Translations under genes and position numbers: made by a program
Part shown: positions 9,003 through 17,129 of the stretch, one piece after another
How positions within the stretch are numbered: the first letter of the stretch is position 1
Layout: the number at the start of each line of letters is the position of its first letter
Source of the DNA: Proteus vulgaris
Lineage (GTDB): Bacteria; Pseudomonadota; Gammaproteobacteria; Enterobacterales; Enterobacteriaceae
NCBI RefSeq assembly: GCF_033708015.1
Contig: NZ_CP137920.1
Span: 4,111,695-4,175,694, forward strand
Direction of reading: 5' to 3'
Length of the DNA: 64,000 nucleotides
The notes under the pieces: model-generated
What the model saw: the letters and a program-made list of their open reading frames with translations, nothing else
What the model was told of the DNA's origin: nothing
Database searches by the model: none

Positions 9003-10524
9003 ATGTTTATCTAGCGTACAAGAAAGTCGGCCTTTATATATTGTATTTTCTGTTTTTTTAGGGGCTATTTTATCTACGCTTTTTCTTCGTATGTTCTCGA
9101 TTTCTTTAGCTGATATACGTGGCATATTTGGCTTAGATATTTTACAAGGTTCTTGGTTAAACGTCGTTATTAATGCAGCTCAGTTAATGAGTATGACATT
9201 AGTACCTTGGTTTATGGTTATCTATGGTGCGGAAAAAATACTTATTGGTTCAAGTGTATTACTTTTTTTCTGCTGTATTTTAGTTTCTTCTTTTGGCGAA
9301 TTTATTGGGCTACCTTTTTTATTAATATTGCATTTTTTGATTGGTTTTTGCTTAGGTGTTTATTTGCCTATGACAATTTCTTTGGCATTAAGAAGCTTAA
9401 ACCCTAGTGTTTGGTTAATCGTTATGGCGGCTTATAGTCTACGTGTTTCTGTTGGAATGGATGCAGGGGTAGCGATTTCAGGTTCTGTGATTGAAATTCT
9501 CAATTGGCGCTGGCTTTATTGGATTTCAATGCTATTTGCTCTAGCTATTATATTTTTTGCTTGGAGAGGAATGCCCATATCTTCTATCAATAAAGAATTA
9601 CTGGCACAAAGCGATTGGGGAGGAATGACACTAAAATGCTTAGGTTTGATTTTGTTATATGTTGGTGTTGTGCAAGGTGAATTACTAGGATGGGGGGATT
9701 CAGGGCTCATTATTTCTTGTTTACTTGGTAGTAGTGTTTTAATGCTCATTTTTATTATTAGGGCATCAATTTATAGTAAAAGCTTTGGTTATTTAAATTG
9801 GTTTGCCAATCATAATTTAAGAATTTGTTTTGTTATTGCTTGTTTATATGGTTTTTTGATGTTGCCAAACTCTCTGTTTGTATCTTCATTTTTGAGCATT
9901 GTTGCGGGTTTAAAAGCACAACAAATAGGCGAAGTGACTAATATGGCTTTTATTATTTATCTCCTTTTTAGCCCTTTTGCCATTATGATTGCTCGTCGAT
10001 TAGAGCCTAGATTAGTGATGATGATAGGGATCGCAATTATTGGGATTGCTTGTTTGATTGGGCATCAAATCACGTATCAGTGGCGAGCTGATGATTTCTT
10101 TTTATTAATCATGGCACAAGCTATTGGAGAGTGTATTTTATTAATTGGTTTGATTGCTTCATTTGTCACAAATATTAAACCGAGTGAGGCGCTACATCTC
10201 GGTGCTTATATTTCGATAGCGAGAGTATTAATGCCAGCCCTAGCTGGAGCTTTAATGAATACCTATTTGCGAATATCTTATGATACGCATCAAAATTCAT
10301 TGAGAGGTTATATTCAAACAGGAGAACAGAAATTATCTGGGGATTTTCTAGTTAATATTCAGCATGTTAGCTCTTTGATAATAAGGGAGTCGCATGTGGC
10401 TTCTTTTATTGATGGATTTCAAATTATTATGTGGTTTGTTGTTTTAGGATTAATTTGTATGTTTTTTTTAAAGTCGTCTCCTATAAACCCTATTGTACCT
10501 ACATTATTTACGATAAAAAAATAA
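8989..10524 (+). CDS. MFS (DHA2/EmrB-like) drug efflux transporter
   Basis: A proton-driven major facilitator exporter of about 511 residues with roughly 14 hydrophobic segments, the size and topology of the DHA2 (EmrB) group. It overlaps the end of the adaptor gene by about 14 bases. Two adjacent ATGs (8989 and 8992) follow an AAAGG site; an in-frame TTG at 8986 is less likely. With the EmrA-like adaptor it should form an exporter for hydrophobic toxic compounds under the divergent TetR-type repressor. Substrates are unknown. The sequence is diverged from E. coli EmrB, so no gene symbol is given. Confidence 0.85.
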   Translation: MMRLKCLSSVQESRPLYIVFSVFLGAILSTLFLRMFSISLADIRGIFGLDILQGSWLNVVINAAQLMSMTLVPWFMVIYGAEKILIGSSVLLFFCCILVSSFGEFIGLPFLLILHFLIGFCLGVYLPMTISLALRSLNPSVWLIVMAAYSLRVSVGMDAGVAISGSVIEILNWRWLYWISMLFALAIIFFAWRGMPISSINKELLAQSDWGGMTLKCLGLILLYVGVVQGELLGWGDSGLIISCLLGSSVLMLIFIIRASIYSKSFGYLNWFANHNLRICFVIACLYGFLMLPNSLFVSSFLSIVAGLKAQQIGEVTNMAFIIYLLFSPFAIMIARRLEPRLVMMIGIAIIGIACLIGHQITYQWRADDFFLLIMAQAIGECILLIGLIASFVTNIKPSEALHLGAYISIARVLMPALAGALMNTYLRISYDTHQNSLRGYIQTGEQKLSGDFLVNIQHVSSLIIRESHVASFIDGFQIIMWFVVLGLICMFFLKSSPINPIVPTLFTIKK

Positions 10525-10557
10525 AACTCTGCCTGGAATTTGATAACAGGCAGAGAA
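10513..10557 (-). terminator. Terminator of the DUF411 gene
   Basis: CTCTGCCTG at 10528-10536 pairs with CAGGCAGAG at 10547-10555. Read on the minus strand, the hairpin is followed by a long T-rich tract, which overlaps the end of the MFS gene. The orientation therefore fits the leftward gene at 10620-11069. Confidence 0.7.
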
Positions 10558-10619
10558 AAATAGCACTATCGGAGAGATATATCGCTATATAGTAAGAATA
10601 AAATTAAGTAGGAAAAGAA

Positions 10620-11069
10620 CTAGTTGTAAGACTTAAATAGGGATTGGCTACCTGATTTATCAAAGGCGATAACCTGGTAAGGCTCTTTGTAATCACCTGC
10701 GTACATGCCTAAACTACCCGCCGGCATTCCAGCAACAGCAATGCCGGATTTAGATTTGTCGACTAAGTCAATATTTTTTAGGCTATCAACAGGGATATGT
10801 CCTACTAAATCTTTACCTTGATAAGTTGCAAAGTGGCAGCTTAATAAATTATTTGGGACACCTGCTTGTTGATATTTTTCCATTAATTGTGTTTCTGAAA
10901 CAATATTTACTTTAACGTTAAAGCCAGCTTCTTTTACACCATCAGCCCATAAAGTACAGCATCCACAATTCTCTGTTTTATAAATCTCAACAGTCTTATG
11001 ATCAGAAGCATGAGCTGTACTTGTAAACATAGAGATTGCAATGAGAGAAGGCAGTAATAATTTTTTCAT
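10620..11069 (-). CDS. DUF411 family periplasmic metal-binding protein
   Basis: A 149-residue protein with a clear signal peptide (MKKLLLPSLIAISMFTSTAHA, cleavage near residue 21). The mature part carries a thioredoxin-like CGCC cluster (Cys35, Cys37, Cys38) just after the first strand, and a later Cys78-His79 pair. A Met/Gly-rich loop (VAGMPAGSLGM) follows. This is the DUF411 family, whose members are periplasmic and are often found near copper-handling genes. No copper gene is adjacent here, so a role in binding copper or a related metal is an inference from the family. It is a single gene with its own terminator. Confidence 0.85.
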   Translation of the reverse strand: MKKLLLPSLIAISMFTSTAHASDHKTVEIYKTENCGCCTLWADGVKEAGFNVKVNIVSETQLMEKYQQAGVPNNLLSCHFATYQGKDLVGHIPVDSLKNIDLVDKSKSGIAVAGMPAGSLGMYAGDYKEPYQVIAFDKSGSQSLFKSYN

Positions 11070-11251
11070 TGTTCATTCCTTTCATTAAGTTGATAGGCGA
11101 AACAATAATCTTTCCCCCTACAGGAAGGTCAAATTAATTAGGGTATAAAGACGTAGAGTTTTGTAAAAAAATATATATAGAAAACAAAGGTATAAATAAT
11201 ACTTTGTTTATCCTATTTTGATATTTTTCGAGAATATGACTTAATATAAGA

Positions 11252-11440
11252 AGAAAAAAAGCCTGCATAGCAGGCTTAAAATGGAGAAAACAGGGTAAAC
11301 GTAGAGTTGTTAGGAATGAGGGTATCTTATGAGTTAAATCACCTCTTGCGAAGAGTGACTGTGCTTTAACTGGTTATAACTATAAACCTAAACGTAACTT
11401 GAGGTTAAAGCGGATAAATTTGTATAAAGGATCCAATTTT
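11252..11440 (-). ncRNA. Candidate small RNA on the minus strand
   Basis: On the minus strand, a hairpin with 8-bp arms (AAGCCTGC at 11259-11266, paired with 11270-11277) is followed by seven T residues, a strong intrinsic terminator. The stretch before it (about 11280-11440) has no usable reading frame but is less AT-poor than its surroundings. It contains a local hairpin, CACTCTTCGCAAGAGGTG. A loose TATAC-type -10 element lies near 11425. I recognise no known RNA family. The 5' end is a guess. Confidence 0.3.
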
Positions 11441-11473
11441 ATTGATTAAACTAAAACATAAAAAAGTAAAAAT

Positions 11474-11512
11474 AAAAAAAGCTAATATATTTCAATATAT
11501 TAGCTTTTTTAA
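11474..11512. terminator. Symmetrical terminator after the ygiW-like gene
   Basis: AAAAAAGCTAATATATT and its perfect complement surround a two-base TC centre. Each strand ends in six T residues, so it can work in both directions. It lies 49 bases beyond the stop of the ygiW-like gene. Confidence 0.85.
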
Positions 11513-11560
11513 TAACCAAGTAATGCTTATTTTAAAGACAAATTATTTGATTGATAGTAA

Positions 11561-11953
11561 TTACTTGATAATCGTAATTTGTTTTACGTCGATCTCAGTA
11601 TTTGTCCACTCTTTATCAACTTTACCTTCAATTCTGACGGTATTCTCAGGTGTGACTGTTTGCCCGCGCCATCTTTTATTATCAATATCTACGTTGATAC
11701 CACCGGTGCTATCTTCAAAAACATATAGCTCATCACCGATTTTCTTCGTAATTTTGCCTGTTAAGATAACCCAAGTGTCATCAGAAAGATCTTTTACTTT
11801 AGCAACCGTTGTTTCACTAATAGAAGGACCTTTAAATCCACCTTGTTCTGTGGGCGTTTGAATGGCGCTTTGAAAGCCCACTTCATGTGTTGTATTTGCT
11901 TGAGATGCAAAAGCCAAAGTACTACCGATTAATAATACCAATATTTTTTTCAT
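11561..11953 (-). CDS. ygiW: YgiW/YdeI family stress-tolerance OB-fold protein
   Basis: A 130-residue periplasmic protein of the bacterial OB-fold (BOF) family. A signal peptide ends near residue 19 (FASQAN). The GGFKGPS segment, the DDTWVILTGKI strand and the tract DLYVFxDxxGxINVDID...RW found in E. coli YgiW are all recognisable, and the last strand reads EIDVKQI as in YgiW. Members contribute to tolerance of peroxide, acid or cationic peptides, but the molecular function is not established. The gene stands alone, with its own terminator and about 360 bases of upstream spacer. Confidence 0.85.
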   Translation of the reverse strand: MKKILVLLIGSTLAFASQANTTHEVGFQSAIQTPTEQGGFKGPSISETTVAKVKDLSDDTWVILTGKITKKIGDELYVFEDSTGGINVDIDNKRWRGQTVTPENTVRIEGKVDKEWTNTEIDVKQITIIK

Positions 11954-12314
11954 AACAAGCTCACTTATAGGTTAATAATTCAACTAATTAATGTGTGATA
12001 TTTTATTTCATTTCTATGTATAAAACCGCATTTTAAGGTAAATTTAAGTATTAATATATCAACTGATTGATATTACCCTTTAAATTATAGACCTTTATTT
12101 TTATTTATTCTTTTTGTTGATATAAGCATCTATCACTAAATACCTCTTTTCTTTAAGTTAAATCCACTAGTTATTTCCCCTTAGGATCGGTGTTGGCGGC
12201 TATTCAAACATATCCCCTTTGGGATCATTGTTTTTAGATGTATTACCTCTTATTATCCAGCGCTTTCAAATTTTTTTTAATTTTCCCCTATTATTTTTAG
12301 AGGTTTTAGGTTTT
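11954..12314. other. Divergent intergenic region between ygiW-like gene and satP
   Basis: An AT-rich spacer that must carry both divergent promoters. A short hairpin ATCCC-CTTT-GGGAT lies near 12212-12225 in the presumed satP leader. The satP frame is open back to 12219, but the extension does not resemble the family and was left out. Confidence 0.5.
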
Positions 12315-12878
12315 ATGACTAACGAACGTATTGCCAATCCGGGTCCATTGGGTTTAATGGGTTTTGGTATGACAACGATTTTGTTGAACATACATAATGC
12401 CGGTTTTTTCCCCGTAGTTTCAGTTATTATGAGTATGGGGATCTTTTATGGTGGGATTGCTCAAGTTATTGCAGGAATTTTTGAGTTCAAAAAAGGCAAT
12501 ACTTTTGGTGCCACTGCATTTACCTCTTACGGCTTCTTTTGGGTAACCTTGGTAGGTATTTGGTTATTACCTGTGATGGGATTAAGCGAGCCAACAACAC
12601 CTCTCTTTTTGGGTGTGTTTTTAGCATTATGGGGAATTTTTACCTTTTTCATGTTTATTGGTACGTTAAAAGCCAATAGCGCACTCCAGTTTGTCTTTTT
12701 AAGCCTGACAATTTTATTTGCTTTGCTAGCGATAGGAAATATCACAGGGAATGCGCTGATTTTAAAAATTGCTGGTTTTGAAGGTATTATTTGTGGTGCG
12801 AGTGCTTTTTATCTTGCAATAGCTGAAGTATTAAATGAAATGTATGGCAGAACAATACTGCCAATCGGCCACAAGTAA
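12315..12878 (+). CDS. satP: Acetate/succinate uptake transporter (GPR1/FUN34/YaaH family)
   Basis: A 187-residue inner-membrane protein with six hydrophobic helices, close in length to E. coli SatP (188). The family signature near the N-terminus is clear (NPGPLGLMGFGMTTILLN), followed by GIFYGGIAQVIAGIFE, KKGNTFGATAFTSYG and the C-terminal EVLNEMYGRTILPIG. SatP imports acetate and succinate with protons. The ATG at 12315 was chosen because homology begins there; an AGAGG element lies about 14 bases upstream. It is a single-gene unit facing the convergent rhomboid gene. Confidence 0.93.
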   Translation: MTNERIANPGPLGLMGFGMTTILLNIHNAGFFPVVSVIMSMGIFYGGIAQVIAGIFEFKKGNTFGATAFTSYGFFWVTLVGIWLLPVMGLSEPTTPLFLGVFLALWGIFTFFMFIGTLKANSALQFVFLSLTILFALLAIGNITGNALILKIAGFEGIICGASAFYLAIAEVLNEMYGRTILPIGHK

Positions 12879-12889
12879 CCGCTTTATAA

Positions 12890-12913
12890 AGAAGTGGCTA
12901 TTTAGCCACTTCT
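12890..12913. terminator. Hairpin between convergent satP and rhomboid genes
   Basis: AGAAGTGGCTA at 12890-12900 and its perfect complement at 12903-12913 form an 11-bp stem with a two-base loop. It overlaps the rhomboid stop codon. Neither side has a proper T tract, so it is only a weak terminator candidate. Confidence 0.45.
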
Positions 12914-13482
12914 ACTACTCGACTTTTACGGCGTATTAATTTTCTTGCGCACCATGCATAGAGTAGCCCTGCAACGACACCTGAAATATGTGCTTCTGTT
13001 GATACACCTAATTGTCCTGGAATTAATCCGTAAGCCATTGAGCCATAATAGAATAAAACAAAGAGTGCAATGATAATATCGATAATTTTACGTCGAGTAA
13101 AAGCGTGAGCTATAAGTAAAGACCATAATCCAAAAATCCATCCACTTGCACCAACGTGAATAGCATTTCGTCCAAAAATCCAAACTAATAAACCACTTAC
13201 GATAATAATAAATATACTGGAGAATATATATTCTCGTAGAGATTGTGTCATGGACAAAAAGCTAAGGATCAGAAGTGGGAGTAGATTACTAAATAGATGA
13301 GACCAAGATCCATGAATGAATGGGGCGATAAAAATACCAATTAAACCTTCACCGGTTCTTGGAATAATCCCCCATTGAAGAAGAGATATCGGTAATAGTG
13401 AGTTAATAAGTTGAAGTAAGATTAATAGGATAGTTAATCCACCAATAAAGGTGAGCCTTTTTTTAAACCAAACCTTATCCAT
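12898..13482 (-). CDS. Rhomboid family intramembrane serine protease
   Basis: A 194-residue polytopic protein with about six membrane helices. The rhomboid features are visible: HGSWSHLFSNL in the second helix (His57, His62, Asn66), the catalytic serine in GASG (Ser113) and the catalytic histidine in EAHISG (His165). The sequence is short and lacks the cytoplasmic N-terminal domain of GlpG. Members cut transmembrane substrates within the bilayer. In Providencia the rhomboid AarA activates TatA and thereby quorum signalling; whether this protein does something similar cannot be judged. The gene lies downstream of nagK on the same strand but is separated by a hairpin. Confidence 0.87.
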   Translation of the reverse strand: MDKVWFKKRLTFIGGLTILLILLQLINSLLPISLLQWGIIPRTGEGLIGIFIAPFIHGSWSHLFSNLLPLLILSFLSMTQSLREYIFSSIFIIIVSGLLVWIFGRNAIHVGASGWIFGLWSLLIAHAFTRRKIIDIIIALFVLFYYGSMAYGLIPGQLGVSTEAHISGVVAGLLYAWCARKLIRRKSRVVEVAK

Positions 13483-13530
13483 AATGGTAGCCTTAATAGT
13501 GTGATGACGTTGATAATACGCGATAAATAG

Positions 13531-13564
13531 AAGAGCCTTTAATAAAAGAGAAAGGCTCTTTTTT
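13531..13564. terminator. Hairpin between nagK and the rhomboid gene
   Basis: AAGAGCCTTT at 13531-13540 pairs perfectly with 13551-13560. The T tract follows on the + strand (TTTTTT). On the minus strand, where nagK is read, only CTATTT follows, so termination of nagK there may be partial. Confidence 0.6.
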
Positions 13565-13569
13565 ATTTA

Positions 13570-14481
13570 TCAATCTAATAAATTAAGGCAAGCAGCTCCA
13601 CGAGCGCCACCTGCATCACCATGACGTGCTTTTTCTATTAATGGGATTTGTGTATTTCCGTACACACAGTGTGAGAGATATTCAGGTAATAGCTCATACA
13701 GTGCATTAAATTGTGATAATCCACCACCAATAACAATTAAATGAGGGTCAAGTACAGTAAGAATGTTGCTAAGGTAAATCGCAAGGACTTTCATATAGCG
13801 ATCAACATGCTCTTGCGTCTTTTTATCGCCTGCATAATATTGCTCAACAATATCAACGGCTCTTTGTGGGGCATTATTGAAGGCTTTATACATACGTTCA
13901 AAACCACGGCCTGATAAATAGGTTTCAAAACAGGCTTTTTTACCACAACCACAAATAATTTTTGGCATTGTTTCACCAATCACGTTATCTGCATCCACAT
14001 TCAGATTCATATGACCGATTTCACCTGCAATCCCATTCTTGCCAGATAATACTTTGCCATCAATAACAAAACCGCCACCGACTCCTGTTCCTAATATAAG
14101 ACCTAATACAGAAGGGTAATGACGAAATTCAGGATCCCAAGCTTCCGACAAGGCAAAGCAATTCGCATCATTTTCAACTTTAACGGGTCTATTGAGTATA
14201 TGTGCGAGATCGTGAACCATAGGCTTGTATTTAGCCGCTGGAACATTCGTGGTAAATACTGTTCCTTCTTTGGCATTCACAATACCAGGAATACCCACAC
14301 CCACTTTCCCTTTATAACCTAGTTCGTTGTCGGCTTCTAACGTCAGTTCCTTAAAAACATTCAATAATGCTTGATAGTCATTTTTAGGTGTCGGAACACG
14401 TTTTTGCCATACTTGAGTCAGTTCTTTATCAAAAACGGCAAGTTCAATTTTTGTGCCGCCCATATCAAAACCATAATACAT
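13570..14481 (-). CDS. nagK: N-acetyl-D-glucosamine kinase (ROK family)
   Basis: A ROK-family sugar kinase of 303 residues, the same length as E. coli NagK, with which it aligns throughout from MYYGFDMGGTKIEL. Visible features are the ATP loop near residues 6-11 (DMGGTK), the catalytic Asp105 (ENDANCFALSEAW), LGTGVGGG at 130-137, and the zinc site His157 with the CGCG...C cluster (Cys177, Cys179, Cys184). It phosphorylates GlcNAc released by murein recycling, feeding the same amino-sugar pool as GlmU/GlmS. The related fructokinase Mak is the main alternative, but the overall match favours NagK. Confidence 0.88.
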   Translation of the reverse strand: MYYGFDMGGTKIELAVFDKELTQVWQKRVPTPKNDYQALLNVFKELTLEADNELGYKGKVGVGIPGIVNAKEGTVFTTNVPAAKYKPMVHDLAHILNRPVKVENDANCFALSEAWDPEFRHYPSVLGLILGTGVGGGFVIDGKVLSGKNGIAGEIGHMNLNVDADNVIGETMPKIICGCGKKACFETYLSGRGFERMYKAFNNAPQRAVDIVEQYYAGDKKTQEHVDRYMKVLAIYLSNILTVLDPHLIVIGGGLSQFNALYELLPEYLSHCVYGNTQIPLIEKARHGDAGGARGAACLNLLD

Positions 14482-14639
14482 ATCAGTCTCTTAATTATTC
14501 TGTAAATATTATTTATAATAACAACAAGGTTGTCGTTACGTGGCCATTTCTATTTCAGTCAATACTTAAGTTATCTCTACTGCTTATATACACTAGGTTA
14601 AAGAAGAACAGTGATTGGTGACAGTTGAGTTTTCTTTAT

Positions 14640-15191
14640 CTATTGATGATTACCTTCAATCAAGGCACTACGTACTTCCATTAGAGCAAAGCCTAATAAA
14701 TTTAATCCATTCCAAAGAAGTGGGTTGTTAATCTCGTTGTCTTGCTCACTTAATCCGACTCCCCATATTTTATCAACGGGGCTTGCTTCAACAAGCACAC
14801 GATTGCCTGTTGAAATCAGAAATTGACCAAGTTCTTTATTTTGGGAAAACTTAGCAATATTGGCACGAATAACAATATCCATACGGTGTTGTTCCCAAAT
14901 ACCTTGGTCAAACCCCTTTACTTCTCTGCCTAATGCTTTTGCCGAGCCTGGATTAGATGTTGTAATAATTCTTTTTCTGACTTCTATATCATTAAATAGC
15001 TTTGCTTTTTCAGCCATCATATAGTGCTCAGCGCTGGCATAACGCACATCATCTAATATAAAAGGTGCTGGATACCATTGGCTAAAGCAACTTTTTGCGA
15101 TGTCATTACCTTTACTTTTGTGCCCCCAAAAGTAGATGTACTTTATTTTCTTTCCGGCACGAAATTCTTTTTTTAATTGTTCTAAATCCAT
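14640..15191 (-). CDS. NADAR family protein (YbiA-like N-glycosidase)
   Basis: A 183-residue protein of the NADAR/YbiA family. Recognisable parts are the FWGHKS start of the domain, the WYPAPF strand, the YASAEHYMMAEKAKLF helix (normally the strongest family signature), and the late SPVDKIWGVGLS and NPLLWNGLNLLGFALMEVR segments. YbiA-type members hydrolyse the N-glycosidic bond of reactive riboflavin-pathway intermediates; others act on ADP-ribose-like ligands in conflict systems. The gene stands alone, and the nearest same-strand gene (nagK) is about 160 bases away. A damage-control role is more likely here, by length and single-domain layout. Confidence 0.85.
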   Translation of the reverse strand: MDLEQLKKEFRAGKKIKYIYFWGHKSKGNDIAKSCFSQWYPAPFILDDVRYASAEHYMMAEKAKLFNDIEVRKRIITTSNPGSAKALGREVKGFDQGIWEQHRMDIVIRANIAKFSQNKELGQFLISTGNRVLVEASPVDKIWGVGLSEQDNEINNPLLWNGLNLLGFALMEVRSALIEGNHQ

Positions 15192-16559
15192 CTTTTTTCC
15201 CGTTATGTCGAATACTCGTCATTCACTTAATAAAGATAGCATAGAAGTAAATAAGGATAGAGTGCCTTTTTGCTATTCTGTGAGTAGGTGAAGCGATTCT
15301 GCTATTTAAAATAATATTCAATAAACTCATCTTAATTTGATTGGTTTTTACTGAATGATAAAAAAAATAGAACATAGATTGCTAGGATTAGTCTTAAAAA
15401 AATAGAGTTAAAACGTTTCTTTATTTATACCACTACACAAAAAGATAGTCTTAAAGCGATACTCTTTGCTTAGTATAAAGGTGTAGCTAATTAAGTATTT
15501 TTAATATAAAAAATTAAAACTATCGGTATAAATACTAATTATTGGTATTTATAACTATTTTGATTATTTTATTTTAATTAAATCAAACGATTAAGTTGTT
15601 TTTTGTGTTGATTATCATTGTTACATTTATTATTTGAACTAAATCACGCTTATTTATTTGTTAAGCTATATTAACAATATTATTTTATAGATAAAATATT
15701 ACCTAAGTTAATTATCCTAAAAATTAGATTAATATTAGTGTTATTTACTATAAGGGAATAACAAAATCACTCATAGATCGATAATCTATTTTTGTATTTT
15801 ATTTTGATATTTTTTTCTAAAACTTAACCAATATTGATGTGTTTTGTTTTTTTTTCAATAAAATAAAATGGTCGTAATATGATAAAAAACAATAAACACA
15901 CTTTTTAGGTGTAAAAAAACAACCTGTTTTGATGATGATCAATACAAATAAATACGATTTTCTATTTTTAATTATTATTTTTTTAGTCTTTTTTTGAATG
16001 TAAAAAAGCGAGGTTATCAAAATTGATCTTGATGGGTTATTTTATTTTTAGAAGAAATAATATCAATGAATAATTATTTTAGAATTTTATTTTTATAAAA
16101 TTTATACAAATTGTTATTAGTTAACTTAAGTTATTATCTGGTTTTTAAATCTGTTTTTTTAAGTAAAAAAACACTATTTTTATTACTGATGATAAATATT
16201 CTTACTAAGTAAAATTACTTATTTTTTATAAGGTGGAAATGAGTGGTTTATATACTTTTTGTGTTTTTTTGATGTTGTATTTTTTATTAAAATAATTATA
16301 CAATTTAATTTAAATAATCATTGTTACTAATCTGATGATGCTTGTTTTTAATTAAATAGATAAATAATTATAAGATTGTTTTACCCTACATAGTTGATTT
16401 TCATTAATTGATGGTTTAACGAGAGTTCATATATAAATTTATAAAGATATATTTTTAACTTATTGTAAAAATTATCTATAAGGTTCTCTCTTCCTTATTT
16501 TGAATGAGCATCAAATTATTGAACAAGGTTTAGCGTACTGTTATTAAAGGGGCCACACT
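15192..16559. other. Long AT-rich gene-free region upstream of the cellulose cluster
   Basis: Nearly 1.4 kb of extremely AT-rich DNA without a credible coding frame. Visible elements are a sequence resembling a Fur half-site arrangement (TTGATTATCATTGTTAC at 15608-15624) and a perfect A/T inverted repeat GTTTTTTTA-AG-TAAAAAAAC near 16151-16170. There are also many A/T tracts that should curve the DNA and attract H-NS. It probably contains the promoter of the 16560 gene and the cellulose operon. No RNA gene could be recognised. Confidence 0.55.
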
Positions 16560-16958
16560 ATGTATGATGATATTAGTAACCTAAAAGATAAGTTTCAGGA
16601 AGATACTTTTTCTTTTCAAGAGTTTACTTCCTCTACAACACAAGATGTTGATAATAAAATAGAACCCGTAGCTATAAATAAAGAAGATAATAATAAAATT
16701 AGTAAGTTAAGTAATGATACGTTTTCTGAAACTTCACTTGTAGTGAAAAACGAACCAAAACAGCCTGTTGCTTCATCGTCTATCCCTTCTTATCACCAAG
16801 ATGCTTTCGTTGTTAAAGCAAAGAAAGATAATTTAATTAAGAGTAAGAAAAACGTGTTAGCAGACAATAAAATAGTTGATATCAAAGAAACTGATAGAGT
16901 TCATGCTCATGAAAAAATATCACTGAAAGATATATTGTCATTTATTGCCTCTGTCTAA
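16560..16958 (+). CDS. Small hydrophilic protein, possibly BcsO-like
   Basis: A 132-residue, strongly charged, low-complexity protein rich in Lys, Asp, Asn and Ser, with no signal peptide or membrane segment. It begins MYDDISNLKDKFQ followed by FSFQEFTS. This is reminiscent of the short N-terminal motif (YDDL...F/LK.K...) of BcsO proteins, which lie first in some enterobacterial cellulose operons and are otherwise disordered. The rest of the sequence matches nothing I know. It lies 171 bases before bcsA on the same strand. BcsO assignment is tentative; its function in other bacteria is also poorly defined, probably in organising the synthase. Confidence 0.5.
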   Translation: MYDDISNLKDKFQEDTFSFQEFTSSTTQDVDNKIEPVAINKEDNNKISKLSNDTFSETSLVVKNEPKQPVASSSIPSYHQDAFVVKAKKDNLIKSKKNVLADNKIVDIKETDRVHAHEKISLKDILSFIASV

Positions 16959-16994
16959 TCTAAATAAGTAAAACTCTTTGTGTAAATAAATAAT

Positions 16995-17010
16995 ATTGAC
17001 TAGTGTCAAT
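16995..17010. repeat. Inverted repeat upstream of bcsA
   Basis: ATTGAC-TAGT-GTCAAT is a perfect 6-bp-arm dyad in the 171-base gap before bcsA. It could be an operator overlapping a promoter for bcsA, as the second arm region is followed by AT-rich sequence. No known regulator site was recognised. Confidence 0.45.
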
Positions 17011-17080
17011 CTTTAGCCATTGTTATTTTATTTTTTAAGATGGGTTTATTTCTTTTCGATATTCATTAATGTCGATGGAG

Positions 17081-17122
17081 TGCCTTTGTCTTAAGAATAG
17101 ATCTATGGCGATGACAAAGGTA
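17081..17122 (+). promoter_or_regulatory. Hairpin that could mask the bcsA ribosome-binding site
   Basis: CCTTTGTC at 17083-17090 is the perfect complement of GACAAAGG at 17113-17120, and the stem can be extended by a G-U and an A-T pair. The second arm contains AAAGG, the likely Shine-Dalgarno sequence 9 bases before the bcsA ATG at 17130. The 22-base loop itself contains the self-complementary ATAGATCTAT. A folded leader would hide the ribosome site. Whether it folds or responds to anything is not known. Confidence 0.45.
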
Positions 17123-17129
17123 TGGGTTT

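Larger units (their letters stand above)
11070..11560. other. Intergenic region with two minus-strand hairpin terminators
   Basis: About 490 bases between two leftward genes. It holds the terminator of the ygiW-like gene (11474-11512) and a second hairpin with a T7 tail (11252-11278) with no annotated gene in front of it. The 160 bases between the two hairpins may encode a small RNA on the minus strand (listed separately). The sequence right of 11070 presumably carries the DUF411 promoter. Confidence 0.55.

Noticed and set aside
12219..12314. N-terminal extension of SatP
   Set aside because: The added residues are hydrophobic by chance AT composition; family homology starts at the ATG at 12315.
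13119..13180. Possible damage to the rhomboid protease active site
   Set aside because: The GASG serine and the EAHISG histidine are both present, so the enzyme appears intact despite its short length.
15817..16020. Small reading frame on the minus strand in the AT-rich block
   Set aside because: It is low-complexity Lys/Ile/Phe sequence from A/T tracts with no ribosome site or family match.
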